A stretch of 64,000 nt of DNA, taken from assembly GCF_039872745.1 (NCBI RefSeq), contig NZ_JBDPZD010000002.1:744001-808000 (forward strand), read 5' to 3'. Position numbers and translations under genes: made by a program. Source of the DNA: Pelomonas paludis (GTDB taxonomy: Bacteria; Pseudomonadota; Gammaproteobacteria; Burkholderiales; Burkholderiaceae_C). Shown here one piece after another: positions 49,832-59,349 of the stretch. A model generated the notes under the pieces. The model ran no database searches, had not been told where the DNA came from, and worked only from the letters and a program-made list of their open reading frames with translations. Position 1 is the first letter of the stretch, and each line of letters starts with the position of its first letter.

Positions 49832-50512
49832 ATGCCCATCCTGCACTACCACCCGCTGTCCTCCTACTGCCAGAAGGTGGGCATCGCCGCCGACGCGCTG
49901 GGCGTCACGCTCGACAAGCGCCTGCTCAACCTGGGCGACTCAGCCGAGCGCGCGGCCTTTCTGGCGCTGTGGCCGGTGGGCAAGATGCCGGTGCTGGAGG
50001 ACGCGGGGCGCACGGTGGTGGAGTCCAGCATCATCATTGAGCACCTGCAGCTGCACCACGCCGCGCCCGGGCGCCGCCTGATCCCTGACGACGCCGCCGC
50101 CGCGCTCGACGTGCGCCTGTGGGACCGCCTGCTGGACCAATACGTGATGACGCCGATGCAGAAATGCACCGATGACCTGCTGCGCCCCGAGGGCCAGAAG
50201 GACCCGCTCGGCCTCGCGCGCGCCACCGACGCGCTGACCCTCGCCTACGGCCTGATCGACGAGCGCCTTGCGGGCCGCGAATGGCTGACCGATGCGGGCT
50301 TCAGCCTCGCTGACTGCGCCGCCGCGCCCGCGCTCTTCTACGCCTTCACCTACGTGCCGCTGCCCGCGCAGCACCAACATCTGGCCGCCTACTTCGAGCG
50401 CCTGCTGGCCCACCCGGCCGTGGCTGCTGCCCTCGACGAGGCGCGGCCCTTCTTCCGCTACTACCCGGGCCGCGCAGGGCTGGCGGCGCGCTTCCTGCCG
50501 CCCGAGGCCTGA
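49832..50512 (+). CDS. Glutathione S-transferase family protein
   Basis: 226 residues. The thioredoxin-like N domain reads LHYHPLSSYCQKVGIAADAL, then WPVGKMPVLEDAGRTVVESS (cis-Pro and glutathione-contacting Ser). The helical C domain includes WLTDAGFSLADCAAAPALFY. Substrate cannot be inferred. It follows the gudD terminator and abuts the stop of the convergent exporter permease gene with no spacer. Confidence 0.83.
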   Translation: MPILHYHPLSSYCQKVGIAADALGVTLDKRLLNLGDSAERAAFLALWPVGKMPVLEDAGRTVVESSIIIEHLQLHHAAPGRRLIPDDAAAALDVRLWDRLLDQYVMTPMQKCTDDLLRPEGQKDPLGLARATDALTLAYGLIDERLAGREWLTDAGFSLADCAAAPALFYAFTYVPLPAQHQHLAAYFERLLAHPAVAAALDEARPFFRYYPGRAGLAARFLPPEA

Positions 50513-52915
50513 TCACTCGAGCGCCTCCACCGGCTGGATGCTCAGCGCCGTGCGCAGCTGCTGCGCCAGCGTGAGCAACAGCACCGGCAGGATCACCGCC
50601 AGCGCGGCCAACAGCGGCACGCCCAAGCCCGGCAGCAGCGCGACCCGGTCGGCATAGCCGGCCAGGTAGTGCCAGCCCAGCCAGGCCGCCAACGGCAGCG
50701 CCAGCACGGCCGCCACGCCCAGCGGCGGCAGGAACTCGCGCAGCAACGCGTGCGCGATGGCGCCACTCGGTGCGCCGTGCAAACGCAGCAGCACGATCTC
50801 GCGGCGGCGGCGGCGCAGGGTGTCGGTCATCAAGGCCTGCGTGCCCATCGCAGCCACGGCCAAGGCCAGCGCCGCCACCACCAGCAGCAGGCCGGTGAGC
50901 CGCTGCTCCTCGGCGCAAGCCGCAGCGCGCTGGCGGCTGGCCAGGTCCACCTGCAGCAGGCGGTCGGGGCTGAGGCGCTGCCAGGTTTGCAGCACCGCTG
51001 CCTCCAGTGCGGCATCGTCGCTGGCGTGCAGGGTCAAGAGCCCAAAGGCCTCGTCGCGCAGCACAAAGAGCTTGGGCTGCGCGGGCAGTTGCCCGGCCTC
51101 GAAGCGCAGGTCGTCCACCACGGCCGCCACGCGGTAGGCATCAGTGCCTGCCTGCATGAAGGCACCTCCCCCACGCACCCACTGGCCCACGGCGGCGGCC
51201 GGCGAGGCAAAGCCCAGCAGGCGCGCGGCCTGGGCATCGAGCACCACGCGGGCATCGCCCTGCGCGCCGGTGAGCGGGTCGCCCGCCAGCACGCGCATGC
51301 CCCAGACGCGGAAGAAGCGCGGCGCCACGGCATTGCTGCGCAGCGTGTGCTGCTGGCCTGAGGGGCCGACGAAGCCCGACAGGTAGTCCTTGGGCCCCAC
51401 GCCCGTGGGCAGCGAGTCACCCCAGGCCCAGTCGCGCACCTGGGGCAGGTGGGTCAGGGCCTCGATCAGCGCGGTCGGCGGCTCGCCATCGGCCAAGCCG
51501 TCCAGCACCAGACGGTGCTCGGGCTCATAGCCGCGGTCGGCCCGCAGCAAGTGCGTGTGCTGCTGCATCAGCACGCCACTCAAGGCCACCAACAGCAGCG
51601 CACCCAGCAGTTGCAGGCTCAGCAAACCCTGGCGCAGGCGGCGGCCCCAAGGCCCCTCGCCAGCCGTGCGGGCTTGCAGCGCGCGCGCCGGCGTCTGGCG
51701 CAGCGCCAGCGGGGCGGGCAGCAGCATCTGCAGCACGCTCAGCAGCACGCTCACGCCCACGGTGGCGGCCAGCAGCGGCCAGGGCGGCAGATCCGGCAGC
51801 CACACGCCCAACCACTGCGCCAGCCACGGGGCCAGCCACCAGCTCAGCAGCACGGCCGCGCCAGCGGCCAGCAGGGCTGGGCCCAGCGCCTCGGCCAGCC
51901 ACAGCAGCACCAGGTCGCGCCGCCGTGCGCCCACGCTGCGGCGCAGCGCCGTCTCGGCCTGGCGGCGCAGCAGCTCGGCCGCGCGCAGGTTGGCGCCGTT
52001 GATGGCGGCCAGCAGCAAGAGCAAGGCCGCTGCGGCGCCCAGGGCCTGCACACGCTGCCAACGCAGCTCGCCGGCCTCGCCCGCAAAGGGCAGTTGCAGC
52101 AAAGGCAAGCCCCGGAAGAAAGCCGCCTCGCGGCCCCGGGTCCATTCGGGCGGCAGCTGCGAGATGGCGGGGTTGGCCAGCGCGGCGGCGCGCATCCAGG
52201 GGCCCACCTGATCGGCCGTGGCGCCCGGCGCCAGGCGCGCAAACACCCGCCCATTGATCATGAACGGCCACTCCTGCTGCTCGGGCGTGCGGCTGTTGGC
52301 CTGGCTGTCATAGCCAGCCAGCAGCTCCAGCATCGGCAGCGGGCTGCGCGGGTCGGGCGTGGGCAGCACGGCGCCCACCACAAAGGCGCGGCCATCCAGC
52401 AGGGGCAGGCTGCGGCCCAGAGCTTGCGCGGGCGGCAGGTCACCCCAGAGCTGCTGCGCGAGACGCTCGGTGATGGCGACGGCATCACGCCGTTGCAAGG
52501 TGGCGGCCACGTCGCCGTGCAGGGCCTTCATGCCGAAAAGCGGCACCAGCGCTGGGTCGGCCACCAAGAGCGTGGCGCGCTGCGGCAGGCCTGCGCGGTT
52601 GCGCAGCAGGAAGCTCTCTTCGCTGACCCGCGCGATGTTCTGTAGCGGCACCTGCATGCGCTTGAGCGCCGGCCCAAAGAACACCGGCGAGGCGGTGAAC
52701 CACGGCGTGGGCTGGCCCGGCGGGTTGCCCTTGAAGTCGAGCAGCACGATGCGCTCGGGCTCGGGGATGCTGGGGTCGGGGCTGGCCAGTGTCTGCGCCA
52801 GCCAAGCCACCAGCAAGGCAGCAGCCAAAGCCAGGGCCAGCACGGCCGGCGCGATCCATTGGCCCCAGGGGCGGCGCAGCGCGCGGGCGGCGTCGAGCAG
52901 CAGTGCCGTGTTCAT
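50513..52915 (-). CDS. ABC transporter permease, MacB/FtsX type
   Basis: 800 residues. An N-terminal membrane segment (PAVLALALAAALLVAWLAQT) is followed by a large periplasmic region. There are two FtsX-type blocks with the usual AAALLLLLAAINGANLRAAE and LLVVAALALAVAAMGTQALM, and a C-terminal pair (GLGVPLLAALAVILPVLLLT). It starts inside the last codons of the ATPase gene (ATGA). With the HlyD-like adaptor it would form a tripartite exporter. A sensor/regulator pair of the NtrC-like type is divergent, which suggests drug, peptide or lipoprotein export. Confidence 0.83.
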   Translation of the reverse strand: MNTALLLDAARALRRPWGQWIAPAVLALALAAALLVAWLAQTLASPDPSIPEPERIVLLDFKGNPPGQPTPWFTASPVFFGPALKRMQVPLQNIARVSEESFLLRNRAGLPQRATLLVADPALVPLFGMKALHGDVAATLQRRDAVAITERLAQQLWGDLPPAQALGRSLPLLDGRAFVVGAVLPTPDPRSPLPMLELLAGYDSQANSRTPEQQEWPFMINGRVFARLAPGATADQVGPWMRAAALANPAISQLPPEWTRGREAAFFRGLPLLQLPFAGEAGELRWQRVQALGAAAALLLLLAAINGANLRAAELLRRQAETALRRSVGARRRDLVLLWLAEALGPALLAAGAAVLLSWWLAPWLAQWLGVWLPDLPPWPLLAATVGVSVLLSVLQMLLPAPLALRQTPARALQARTAGEGPWGRRLRQGLLSLQLLGALLLVALSGVLMQQHTHLLRADRGYEPEHRLVLDGLADGEPPTALIEALTHLPQVRDWAWGDSLPTGVGPKDYLSGFVGPSGQQHTLRSNAVAPRFFRVWGMRVLAGDPLTGAQGDARVVLDAQAARLLGFASPAAAVGQWVRGGGAFMQAGTDAYRVAAVVDDLRFEAGQLPAQPKLFVLRDEAFGLLTLHASDDAALEAAVLQTWQRLSPDRLLQVDLASRQRAAACAEEQRLTGLLLVVAALALAVAAMGTQALMTDTLRRRRREIVLLRLHGAPSGAIAHALLREFLPPLGVAAVLALPLAAWLGWHYLAGYADRVALLPGLGVPLLAALAVILPVLLLTLAQQLRTALSIQPVEALE

Positions 52916-53592
52916 GCATCCACCATCGCATCCACGAGCACACGCCCATCCAGCAAGCGCAAGGTGCGGCCGGCGCGCGCCGCTTGCTCGGCGCTGTGCG
53001 TCACCATCACGAGCGTGGTGCCACTGTTGTTGAGCTCGCCCAGCAGGCGCATCACCTCGGCGCCGTGGGCGCTGTCGAGATTGCCGGTGGGTTCGTCGGC
53101 CAGCAGCAGCGCGGGGCGTGCCGCGATGGCGCGCGCAATGGCCACGCGCTGCTGCTGCCCGCCGCTGAGCTGGCGAGGGTGATGCTTGGCGCGGTGGGCC
53201 ATGCCCAGCTGCTCCAGCACCTCGGCCACGCGCTCGCGTTGCGCGGCGGCGCCGAGCGGCCCGTAGCGCAGCGCCAGGGCCACGTTGTCGGCCACGCTCA
53301 GCTCGTCCACCAGGTTGAAGCTCTGGAACACAAAGCCGATGCGCCCCGCCCGCAGCGCCGCCAGTTGGGCCTGGCTGCGCGTGGCCATGTCCTCGCCCTG
53401 CAGCAGCACGCGGCCGGTGCTGGGCCGGTCCAGCAGGCCCAGCAGGCTGAGCAGCGTCGTCTTGCCGCAGCCCGAGGGGCCGGTGATGGCCACGTACTCG
53501 CCCGCCTCGATGTGCAGGCTGACGTCGTTGAGCGCCAGGGTCTCGACGTCGCCCACCACGTGGCGCTTGGTGACGGATTGGAGTTCGATCAT
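52912..53592 (-). CDS. ABC transporter ATP-binding protein, MacB/LolD type
   Basis: 226 residues. Walker A GPSGCGKTTLLSLLG, Q-loop FQSFNLVDELSVADNVALAL, signature RQLSGGQQQRVAIARA, Walker B LLLADEPTGNLDS and the switch His in VMVTHSAEQ are all present. It drives the permease encoded by the overlapping downstream gene. It overlaps the adaptor gene upstream by 4 bp as well, so the three genes form one translational unit. Confidence 0.93.
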   Translation of the reverse strand: MIELQSVTKRHVVGDVETLALNDVSLHIEAGEYVAITGPSGCGKTTLLSLLGLLDRPSTGRVLLQGEDMATRSQAQLAALRAGRIGFVFQSFNLVDELSVADNVALALRYGPLGAAAQRERVAEVLEQLGMAHRAKHHPRQLSGGQQQRVAIARAIAARPALLLADEPTGNLDSAHGAEVMRLLGELNNSGTTLVMVTHSAEQAARAGRTLRLLDGRVLVDAMVDA

Positions 53593-54803
53593 GGGAGCCT
53601 CAGCTTCGCTTCGGTATGGGGGGTGGCAGAGATCAAGACCTGGTCACCGGCTTGCAGGCCGGCGACCACTTCAACCAGGCCGGCGGCGCGGCGGCCCAGT
53701 TGCACGGGCCGGCGCTGCAGCTCCTGGCCCTGCAGCACGTAGACGGGGTCTTGCACGCCGGGGCCTTCGGGCAGCAGCAGCGCGGGGCGGGCCTCGCCCA
53801 GTTGCAGGCGCAGCTCCACGGTCTGGCCCGGCCGCAGCACAGGGGCAGTGCCCTCGGCCTGGAAGATCGCGCGCGCCTTGCCGCCCTGCACCTGCGGCAG
53901 GGTCTGCGTCAGCGTCCATCTGCCCGCCTCGCTGAAAGCCGGCAGCTGGCCCGTGAGGCGCGGCAGGTAGAACTCATCGACCTCGGCCGCCAGCTGCAAA
54001 CCAGCGGCAGGGTCATGGATGCGGGCCACGTGCTCGCCCGGGCGCAGGCTCTGGCCCGGCTGCAGCGCAAAGCCGCTGAGCCGGCCGGCCATGGGCGCGC
54101 GGGCCGTCCATTGGTCGCGCGAGGCCTGCAAGAGGCGCAGGCCTTGCTGCAGGCCGGCCACGGCCCGGTCCATCTCGGCCAGGGACTGGCTGCGCGTGCG
54201 CTGCTCCAGCTGCTGGTCCTCGCGCGCCTGGGCCAGCAGCTGGGCGGCCAGCGTGGCTTGGCGCTCGGCCTGCTCCAGCCCGGCGGCCGACACAAAGCCC
54301 GCCGCCGCCAGCTCGCGCTGGCGCCGCCATTGGGCATTGGCCTCTTCGGCCTGCGCGCGCAGCTGGGCCAGCTCGCGCCGGTTCTGCGCCTGGCTGCTGG
54401 CCCAGGCGCTGCGCTGCAAGGCGGCATTGGCTTGCTGCTGCGCCACCTCGGCGGCGCGTTGCATCAGCAGGGTCTCTTGCTCGCGGCTGTGCAGCCGGTA
54501 GAGCGGCTGGCCGGCTTGCACCAAGGCGCCGTCCTGCACCAGCACGGCCTCGACGCGGCCCGCCTCTTGCGCGTCGATCTGCACCAGGCGCAGCGGCTCG
54601 GCGCGCGCGCGCAGCACCAGCTCGTCGCGGAACTCACCCTGCCGCACCGTGGCCAGCTGCGGCTGCTGCACCACCGGCAGCGCCGGCCAGGCCTGGCGCA
54701 GCGCCCAGGCGCCGCCCAGCAGCAGCAGGCTTGCCAGCAGCAGCCCCAGCCACCGCCGCGACCACCCCGCCCAGCGGCCGCGCGCCGGCAAGGGGCGGTC
54801 CAT
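53589..54803 (-). CDS. Periplasmic adaptor (HlyD/MacA-type membrane-fusion protein)
   Basis: 404 residues from MDRPLPARGRWAGWSRR, then a single membrane anchor LGLLLASLLLLGGAWALRQ. The lipoyl-like half-motif is in VRQGEFRDELVLRARAEPLR. A long coiled-coil hairpin (AQLRAQAEEANAQWRRQREL) and the second lipoyl half (DQWTARAPMAGRLSGFALQP) follow. Another ATG 13 codons earlier is possible. It bridges inner-membrane transporter and outer-membrane channel. No TolC-like gene is in the window. Confidence 0.85.
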   Translation of the reverse strand: MDRPLPARGRWAGWSRRWLGLLLASLLLLGGAWALRQAWPALPVVQQPQLATVRQGEFRDELVLRARAEPLRLVQIDAQEAGRVEAVLVQDGALVQAGQPLYRLHSREQETLLMQRAAEVAQQQANAALQRSAWASSQAQNRRELAQLRAQAEEANAQWRRQRELAAAGFVSAAGLEQAERQATLAAQLLAQAREDQQLEQRTRSQSLAEMDRAVAGLQQGLRLLQASRDQWTARAPMAGRLSGFALQPGQSLRPGEHVARIHDPAAGLQLAAEVDEFYLPRLTGQLPAFSEAGRWTLTQTLPQVQGGKARAIFQAEGTAPVLRPGQTVELRLQLGEARPALLLPEGPGVQDPVYVLQGQELQRRPVQLGRRAAGLVEVVAGLQAGDQVLISATPHTEAKLRLP

Positions 54804-54942
54804 GGCGGCGCCAGAAAGAGATGCAGTGGCAGAGGACAACATGGCCGCCAGCTTCGCCGCCCGGCACGCGGCGCGCCAGGGCCCTGTCCGCTTCCGAACA
54901 CCCGGGCTGCGGGTCAGGCAGGCAGCGGCGAAGATGCGACCC

Positions 54943-55518
54943 ATGGAGATGGCGCCCCCCCGCTTGCTCGTGCTGGACGACGATGCCGACATCGGCCTCA
55001 GCGCGCAGTTGCTGCTGCAGCGCCGCGTGGGGCCGGTGCGCTGCCTGAGCCGCCCGGCCGAGCTGCTGCCCACCCTGCAGCAATGGCAGCCCGCCCTGCT
55101 GCTGCTGGACCTGAACTTTGGCCCCGGCCACACCGACGGCCAGCAAGGCCTGCGCCTGCTGCGCGAGGTGCTGGCCCTGCCCCAGCCGCCCGTGGTGCTG
55201 GCCATGACGGCCTATGCCGACCTGCCCCTGGCCGTGCAGGCCATCAAGCTCGGGGCCTTCGACTTCGTCACCAAGCCCTGGGACAACGCGCGCCTGGTGG
55301 CCACCTGCCAGGAGGCGCTGCGCGGTGTGCCCGCTTCGGAACCGCTTGCGACTCCCGTCACCGCCCAAACCCCCGCCACACGCTCACTGGCCGCGCAGGA
55401 GCGCGCCGCCCTCATCAGCGCCGTGCACGCCGCCGAGGGCAACCTCAGCGAGGCCGCGCGCCAGCTGGGCCTGTCGCGCGCCGCGCTCTACCGCCGGCTG
55501 GAAAAGCATGGGCTCTGA
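54943..55518 (+). CDS. Response regulator with Fis-type DNA-binding domain
   Basis: 191 residues from MEMAPPRLLVLDDDADIG (ATGs at 54934 and 54949 are alternatives). The receiver domain has the acidic pair LDDDAD, the phospho-acceptor Asp at about 56 in LLLLDLNFG and the switch residues MTAY and VTKPW. A Fis-like HTH closes the protein (EGNLSEAARQLGLSRAALYR). No AAA+ domain is present, as in the PrrA/ActR group. It is divergent from the exporter operon and is its probable regulator. It overlaps the histidine kinase start by 11 bp. Confidence 0.87.
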   Translation: MEMAPPRLLVLDDDADIGLSAQLLLQRRVGPVRCLSRPAELLPTLQQWQPALLLLDLNFGPGHTDGQQGLRLLREVLALPQPPVVLAMTAYADLPLAVQAIKLGAFDFVTKPWDNARLVATCQEALRGVPASEPLATPVTAQTPATRSLAAQERAALISAVHAAEGNLSEAARQLGLSRAALYRRLEKHGL

Positions 55519-56686
55519 CCCCCGCAAGCCCTCGCTCTGGCCCGCCCTCATCGGCGCCGCGCTGTTGATGGCCGCCGGCTGGCTGGCCGCGCAAGGCGGT
55601 ACCCGCGCCCTCAGCGCCGCCGTCATCGCCGCCACGGCTGGCCTGCTGCTGTGGCTACCCAAGCTGCGGCAGCTGCGGCTGCCCAGACAGCAGGCCGAAC
55701 CCCCCGCCCCACCGCCCGACGCGACCGAGCTGCTGCGCCTGCAAACCCTGCTCGACCACCTGCCCGCCGCCGCCTGGCTGCTGAGCGGGCCGGACCAGCT
55801 CACACCGCTGTCGCAGCGCGCACGCCGCCTGCTGGCCCCCGGCGCTGCCAACTCGCCCGAGGCCCTGCGCCAGCAGCTGCTGGCCCGTGCGCAAGGCCAA
55901 CAGGCTGGGCAGTTGGTCATCGACACCGAGCGCGGCCCCGAGCGCTGGAGCCTGGCGCTGCAGACCCTGCAGTTCGACGGCCAGGCCCTGACCCTGCTCG
56001 TGCTGCTGCCGCTCGAATCCGCACTGGAGGCCGAGCGCCTGGAGGCCTGGCGCCAGCTCGTGCAGGTGCTGACGCACGAGATCATGAATTCGCTCACCCC
56101 CATCGCCAGCCTCGCCCAGTCCGCCAGCGAGCTGGACGACCGCGAGGAGCGCCAGCTCGCGCTCGACACCATCACCCGCCGTGCCGCTGGGCTGCGCCGC
56201 TTTGTGACCGACTTCCGCCGCCTCAGCGAGGCCCCGCCGCCGCAGCTGGAGGTGGTGGAGCTGCAGGCCGTGTGGGCGCGCCTGCAGCTGGCCGTGGCGC
56301 CCGCCTGGGTAGCACGCGGCGGCCAGGCCCGCTTTGCCGTGCAGCCGCCCACCCTGTTGGTGCGGGCCGACCCCGCCCAGCTGGAGCAAGCCCTGCTCAA
56401 CCTCATCAGCAATGCCGAGCGCGCCACGCAAGGCCTGGCCGCGCCCGAGCTGCGCGTGGAGGCGCGGCTGACGCGCAGCAGCCGGCTGCGCATCAGCGTG
56501 CAGGACAACGGCCCCGGCGTGCCGGCGGGCATGGAGCAGCAGATCTTCCTGCCCTTCTTCAGCGCCAGCGAGGGCGGGCGCGGCATCGGGCTCACGGTGG
56601 CGCGGCAGCTGGTGCATGGCATGGGCGGGCGGCTGCGCCACCTGCGCCCGTTGGAGGGCGGCGCCAGCTTCGTGATCACGCTGTGA
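55508..56686 (+). CDS. Sensor histidine kinase
   Basis: 392 residues from MGSDPRKPSLWPAL, an ATG inside the end of the regulator gene. Two membrane segments (LWPALIGAALLMAAGWLA; SAAVIAATAGLLLWL) with little periplasmic loop suggest intramembrane sensing. A PAS-like region follows. The H-box is QVLTHEIMNSLTPIAS (His190). The N-box (LLNLISNAERAT), G1 (VQDNGPGVPAGM) and G2 (EGGRGIGLTVARQLV) complete the kinase core. Its partner is the response regulator encoded immediately before it. Confidence 0.9.
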   Translation: MGSDPRKPSLWPALIGAALLMAAGWLAAQGGTRALSAAVIAATAGLLLWLPKLRQLRLPRQQAEPPAPPPDATELLRLQTLLDHLPAAAWLLSGPDQLTPLSQRARRLLAPGAANSPEALRQQLLARAQGQQAGQLVIDTERGPERWSLALQTLQFDGQALTLLVLLPLESALEAERLEAWRQLVQVLTHEIMNSLTPIASLAQSASELDDREERQLALDTITRRAAGLRRFVTDFRRLSEAPPPQLEVVELQAVWARLQLAVAPAWVARGGQARFAVQPPTLLVRADPAQLEQALLNLISNAERATQGLAAPELRVEARLTRSSRLRISVQDNGPGVPAGMEQQIFLPFFSASEGGRGIGLTVARQLVHGMGGRLRHLRPLEGGASFVITL

Positions 56687-56696
56687 AAATGGCGGC

Positions 56697-57590
56697 ATGC
56701 AAGCCAGCAGCTATCTCAAGCTCTCGGTCGCCACCGCGCTGGTGACGATTGCGCTCAAGTCGGCAGCCTGGTGGTTCACCGATTCGGTCAGCCTCGCGGC
56801 CGATGCGCTGGAGTCGCTGGTCAACCTGGCCGGGGCGCTGTTTGCGCTGGCCATGGTCACCTGGGCCCAGCAGCCGCCCGACGCCGAGCACCCCTACGGC
56901 CACCACAAGGCCGAGTACTTCTCCAGCGGCTTCGAGGGCATCCTCATCATTGCCGCTGCGCTGGGCATCTTCTGGGGCGCGCTGGACCGCTGGCGCCACC
57001 CGCAGCCGCTCGAATCTATAGGCCTGGGCGTGGCGCTGGCCGTGGTCAGCTCCGCCATCAATGGCGCCTTGGCCTTTGCCATGCTGCGCAAGGCGCGTGA
57101 GGTGCGCTCGCTCGCGCTGGAGGCCGATGCGCGCCACCTCTTCACCGACGTCTGGACCTCGGCCGGCGTCGTGGCCGGCCTGATCGGCGTGATGAGCACC
57201 GGCTGGCTGTGGCTGGACCCTCTGCTCGCCGGCATGGTGGCGCTCAACATCCTCCGCGAGGGCGTGCACCTGATGCGCGAATCCACCCGCGGCCTGATGG
57301 ACGAAGCCCTCGACCCCGAGACCCTCGGCCGCGTGGAAAGCGTGCTCAGCAGCTTCCGCGAATCCACCCCCGTGCGCTTTGATCACATCGTCAGCCGCGT
57401 GGCCGGCCAGCGCCACTTTGTGGACCTGCACATGCACCTGCCCGCCGCTTGGAGCCTGGGCCAAGCCGCCGAGCTGCGCTCCGCTGTCGAGAAGGGCCTG
57501 ATGCAAGCGGTGCCGGGTCTGCGCGCCAGCATCCAGCTGCTGCCCACCGACGTCGAAGCCCACTTCGACGACCCGAAAGACAGCATTTAG
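56697..57590 (+). CDS. Cation diffusion facilitator family transporter
   Basis: 297 residues with six membrane segments. Metal-site residues are visible in WWFTDSVSLAADALESLVNL (the D-x-x-x-D of TM2) and in SLALEADARHLFTDVWTSAG (TM5, H-x-x-x-D). The PYGHHKAEYFSSGFEGILII loop and a C-terminal cytoplasmic domain with LHMHLPAAWS are typical. It exports divalent cations (Zn, Co, Fe or Mn) by proton antiport. It follows the kinase by 10 bp. A second, different CDF gene lies at 61420. Confidence 0.9.
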   Translation: MQASSYLKLSVATALVTIALKSAAWWFTDSVSLAADALESLVNLAGALFALAMVTWAQQPPDAEHPYGHHKAEYFSSGFEGILIIAAALGIFWGALDRWRHPQPLESIGLGVALAVVSSAINGALAFAMLRKAREVRSLALEADARHLFTDVWTSAGVVAGLIGVMSTGWLWLDPLLAGMVALNILREGVHLMRESTRGLMDEALDPETLGRVESVLSSFRESTPVRFDHIVSRVAGQRHFVDLHMHLPAAWSLGQAAELRSAVEKGLMQAVPGLRASIQLLPTDVEAHFDDPKDSI

Positions 57591-57599
57591 TCCACCCCT

Positions 57600-57653
57600 A
57601 CTGGCTTCGCCAGCCCCCTCAAGGGGGCGCACCCAGTGGCCCGGCAAAGCCGG
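57600..57653. repeat. Three consecutive short hairpins (intergenic element)
   Basis: CTGGC-TTC-GCCAG, GCCCCC-TCAA-GGGGGC and CCGGC-AAA-GCCGG occur in a row in the 118-bp spacer before dtd. The GCCCCCTCAAGGGGGCGC type of element recurs between genes in many Burkholderiales. It may end the CDF transcript. Confidence 0.55.
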
Positions 57654-57708
57654 TTCCACGGGTGCCGCTGAGTCGAGCCAGTGCGACACCAACTCAACGA
57701 GGCTTTTC

Positions 57709-58161
57709 ATGATTGCCGTTCTGCAACGCGTATCCATGGCCCGCGTCGAAGTGGCCGGCCGCACCACCGGCGAGATCGGCCCCGGCCTGCTCGTGCTCGT
57801 CTGCGCCGAGCCCACCGACACCGAAGCCACGGCCGACAAGATGCTCGCCAAGTGGCTCAAGCTCCGCATCTTCAGCGACCTGGACGTGGGAGGTAGCGGC
57901 AAGATGAACCGCAGCGTGCAAGACATCAACGGCGGCCTGCTCATCGTCAGCCAGTTCACCTTGGCGGCCGACACGGCCGGCGGCAACCGCCCCAGCTTCA
58001 GCGCCGCCGCGCCCGCCGAGCAAGGGCGGCGGCTTTACGACTACGTGCTGGCCTCCGCCCGCCGGCTGCACCCAGTCGTGGGTCAGGGCGAGTTTGGGGC
58101 GGACATGCAGGTTACGCTGGTCAATGATGGGCCGGTGACGATTCCGATGCGGGTGGGGTGA
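57709..58161 (+). CDS. dtd: D-aminoacyl-tRNA deacylase
   Basis: 150 residues, the standard DTD length. The motifs are MIAVLQRVSMARVEVAGRTT, then LLIVSQFTLAADTAGGNRPS (active-site SQFTL) and a C-terminal GQGEFGADMQVTLVNDGPVT followed by a single-letter Pro motif (TIPMRV). It hydrolyses D-aminoacyl-tRNAs to protect translation. No operon partner is evident. The island at 58.4 kb begins after it. Confidence 0.93.
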   Translation: MIAVLQRVSMARVEVAGRTTGEIGPGLLVLVCAEPTDTEATADKMLAKWLKLRIFSDLDVGGSGKMNRSVQDINGGLLIVSQFTLAADTAGGNRPSFSAAAPAEQGRRLYDYVLASARRLHPVVGQGEFGADMQVTLVNDGPVTIPMRVG

Positions 58162-58454
58162 GGGAGTCAAGCTCCGATGGCCTGGCCAGCTGTTGTACTC
58201 CAACCGGGAGCGCCCAAGCGGTCTGCCGGCGGTGCAGCAATTGAGCTGATCGCTGCCGTTCGCGCAAGGCATCGCAGCTGGCATCTATAGGCCCTGCTGC
58301 GGCCCTTCGCGAGGTCGATTTCGCAGCCGGAAAGCCCTCGATCAAGGCTCGAGCCAAGCTGCACGCAGAGGTAGGCGCTGTAAGCCTGCCGTAGCGGGTC
58401 AGCTTGAGAGACGGGTAGTCGTCGCCTCTTATACGAACCAAGACAGTAGCACGG

Positions 58455-59345
58455 TTATGGAATGTATGAAGCCGTGGTGTCAAAGGTGATTCTATTTAGC
58501 ACGGACCGCATGAAGCCGCCGACGGCTCGATGCCACATGAACGAATAGACGCGCTCATGTTCGTCCAAGAGTAAGACGGGCTCACCTGCCTGCCTGAATC
58601 CAGTCTCGGGATCCGTATATGTGTCGTGGCCGTAGCCGAAGTCGAACCAAAGTCCAGAATAGTTTCGATTGGCGGGGGCCTTTGCAGCATAGGTAAGGCG
58701 CCGCCGAGAGTCTCCATCAACATCCCAACAGTTTGCCTTGTAGTCCAGTCTACTTATCTCCTTCGGGTCATCACTCATTGCCGCAATTTCGCCTCCCGGC
58801 CCCGGAACTAGCGTGATTAGCCGGTTTAGAACTTGAAAGTTCTTTAGAGAACGACCGCCATCGGAGAAGTCGTGACACACAAAGCCAAAATTGTAGGCGA
58901 CATTCGTCACAGATTGATTTCGACGGAGTTCTGTACTCATTAGCGAGAGCATCGACTCAAAGAGATTCTTTGCACCCGGAACGGCTGCGTGATACCAATG
59001 ATGAAAAGTCTTCAGCAACACGCCGCGTTTCTCAAGAACAATACGATTGTTGTAGCACTGAACGTGAAAATCATAAATGTCATCATCGTATTGAACCGAA
59101 AAATAGTCTGTTCCAGTTCTCTGCTCAAGACGGTCCTCTGAAAAGAACTCGGCCGATCTCAACAGGCGACTGGCGTCGTCATGCAAACGATCATGCAGCA
59201 GTGTTCTGAGTTTCTGATTCTCCCAGTCAGCAATCGGTGGAAAGTATGCTGTTAGCGAGAAGCTGTTTATATTTCGAACCTGGTATGGGAATGCGCCTTG
59301 CTTATCTTGGGCGTCCCAAGAGGGAATGTTGAGATTTGTTGGCAT
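58455..59345 (-). CDS. Unknown protein of the ClpX-like three-gene operon
   Basis: 296 residues, soluble, no signal peptide. Segments such as YFSVQYDDDIYDFHVQCYNN and WYHAAVPGAKNLFESMLSLM are aromatic-rich and look like an alpha/beta fold. A family could not be named; its length recalls sporadically distributed TIGR04255-type proteins, but the motifs do not convince me. It starts 4 bp after the stop of the AAA+ gene. Base composition is much lower in GC than dtd and the CDF gene around it. It may be the effector or adaptor of the system. Confidence 0.55.
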   Translation of the reverse strand: MPTNLNIPSWDAQDKQGAFPYQVRNINSFSLTAYFPPIADWENQKLRTLLHDRLHDDASRLLRSAEFFSEDRLEQRTGTDYFSVQYDDDIYDFHVQCYNNRIVLEKRGVLLKTFHHWYHAAVPGAKNLFESMLSLMSTELRRNQSVTNVAYNFGFVCHDFSDGGRSLKNFQVLNRLITLVPGPGGEIAAMSDDPKEISRLDYKANCWDVDGDSRRRLTYAAKAPANRNYSGLWFDFGYGHDTYTDPETGFRQAGEPVLLLDEHERVYSFMWHRAVGGFMRSVLNRITFDTTASYIP

Positions 59346-59349
59346 AGAA

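Noticed and set aside
58121..58483. 120-residue minus-strand frame between dtd and the island
   Set aside because: It overlaps dtd and the next gene and has no motif, ribosome-binding site or hydrophobic pattern supporting expression.
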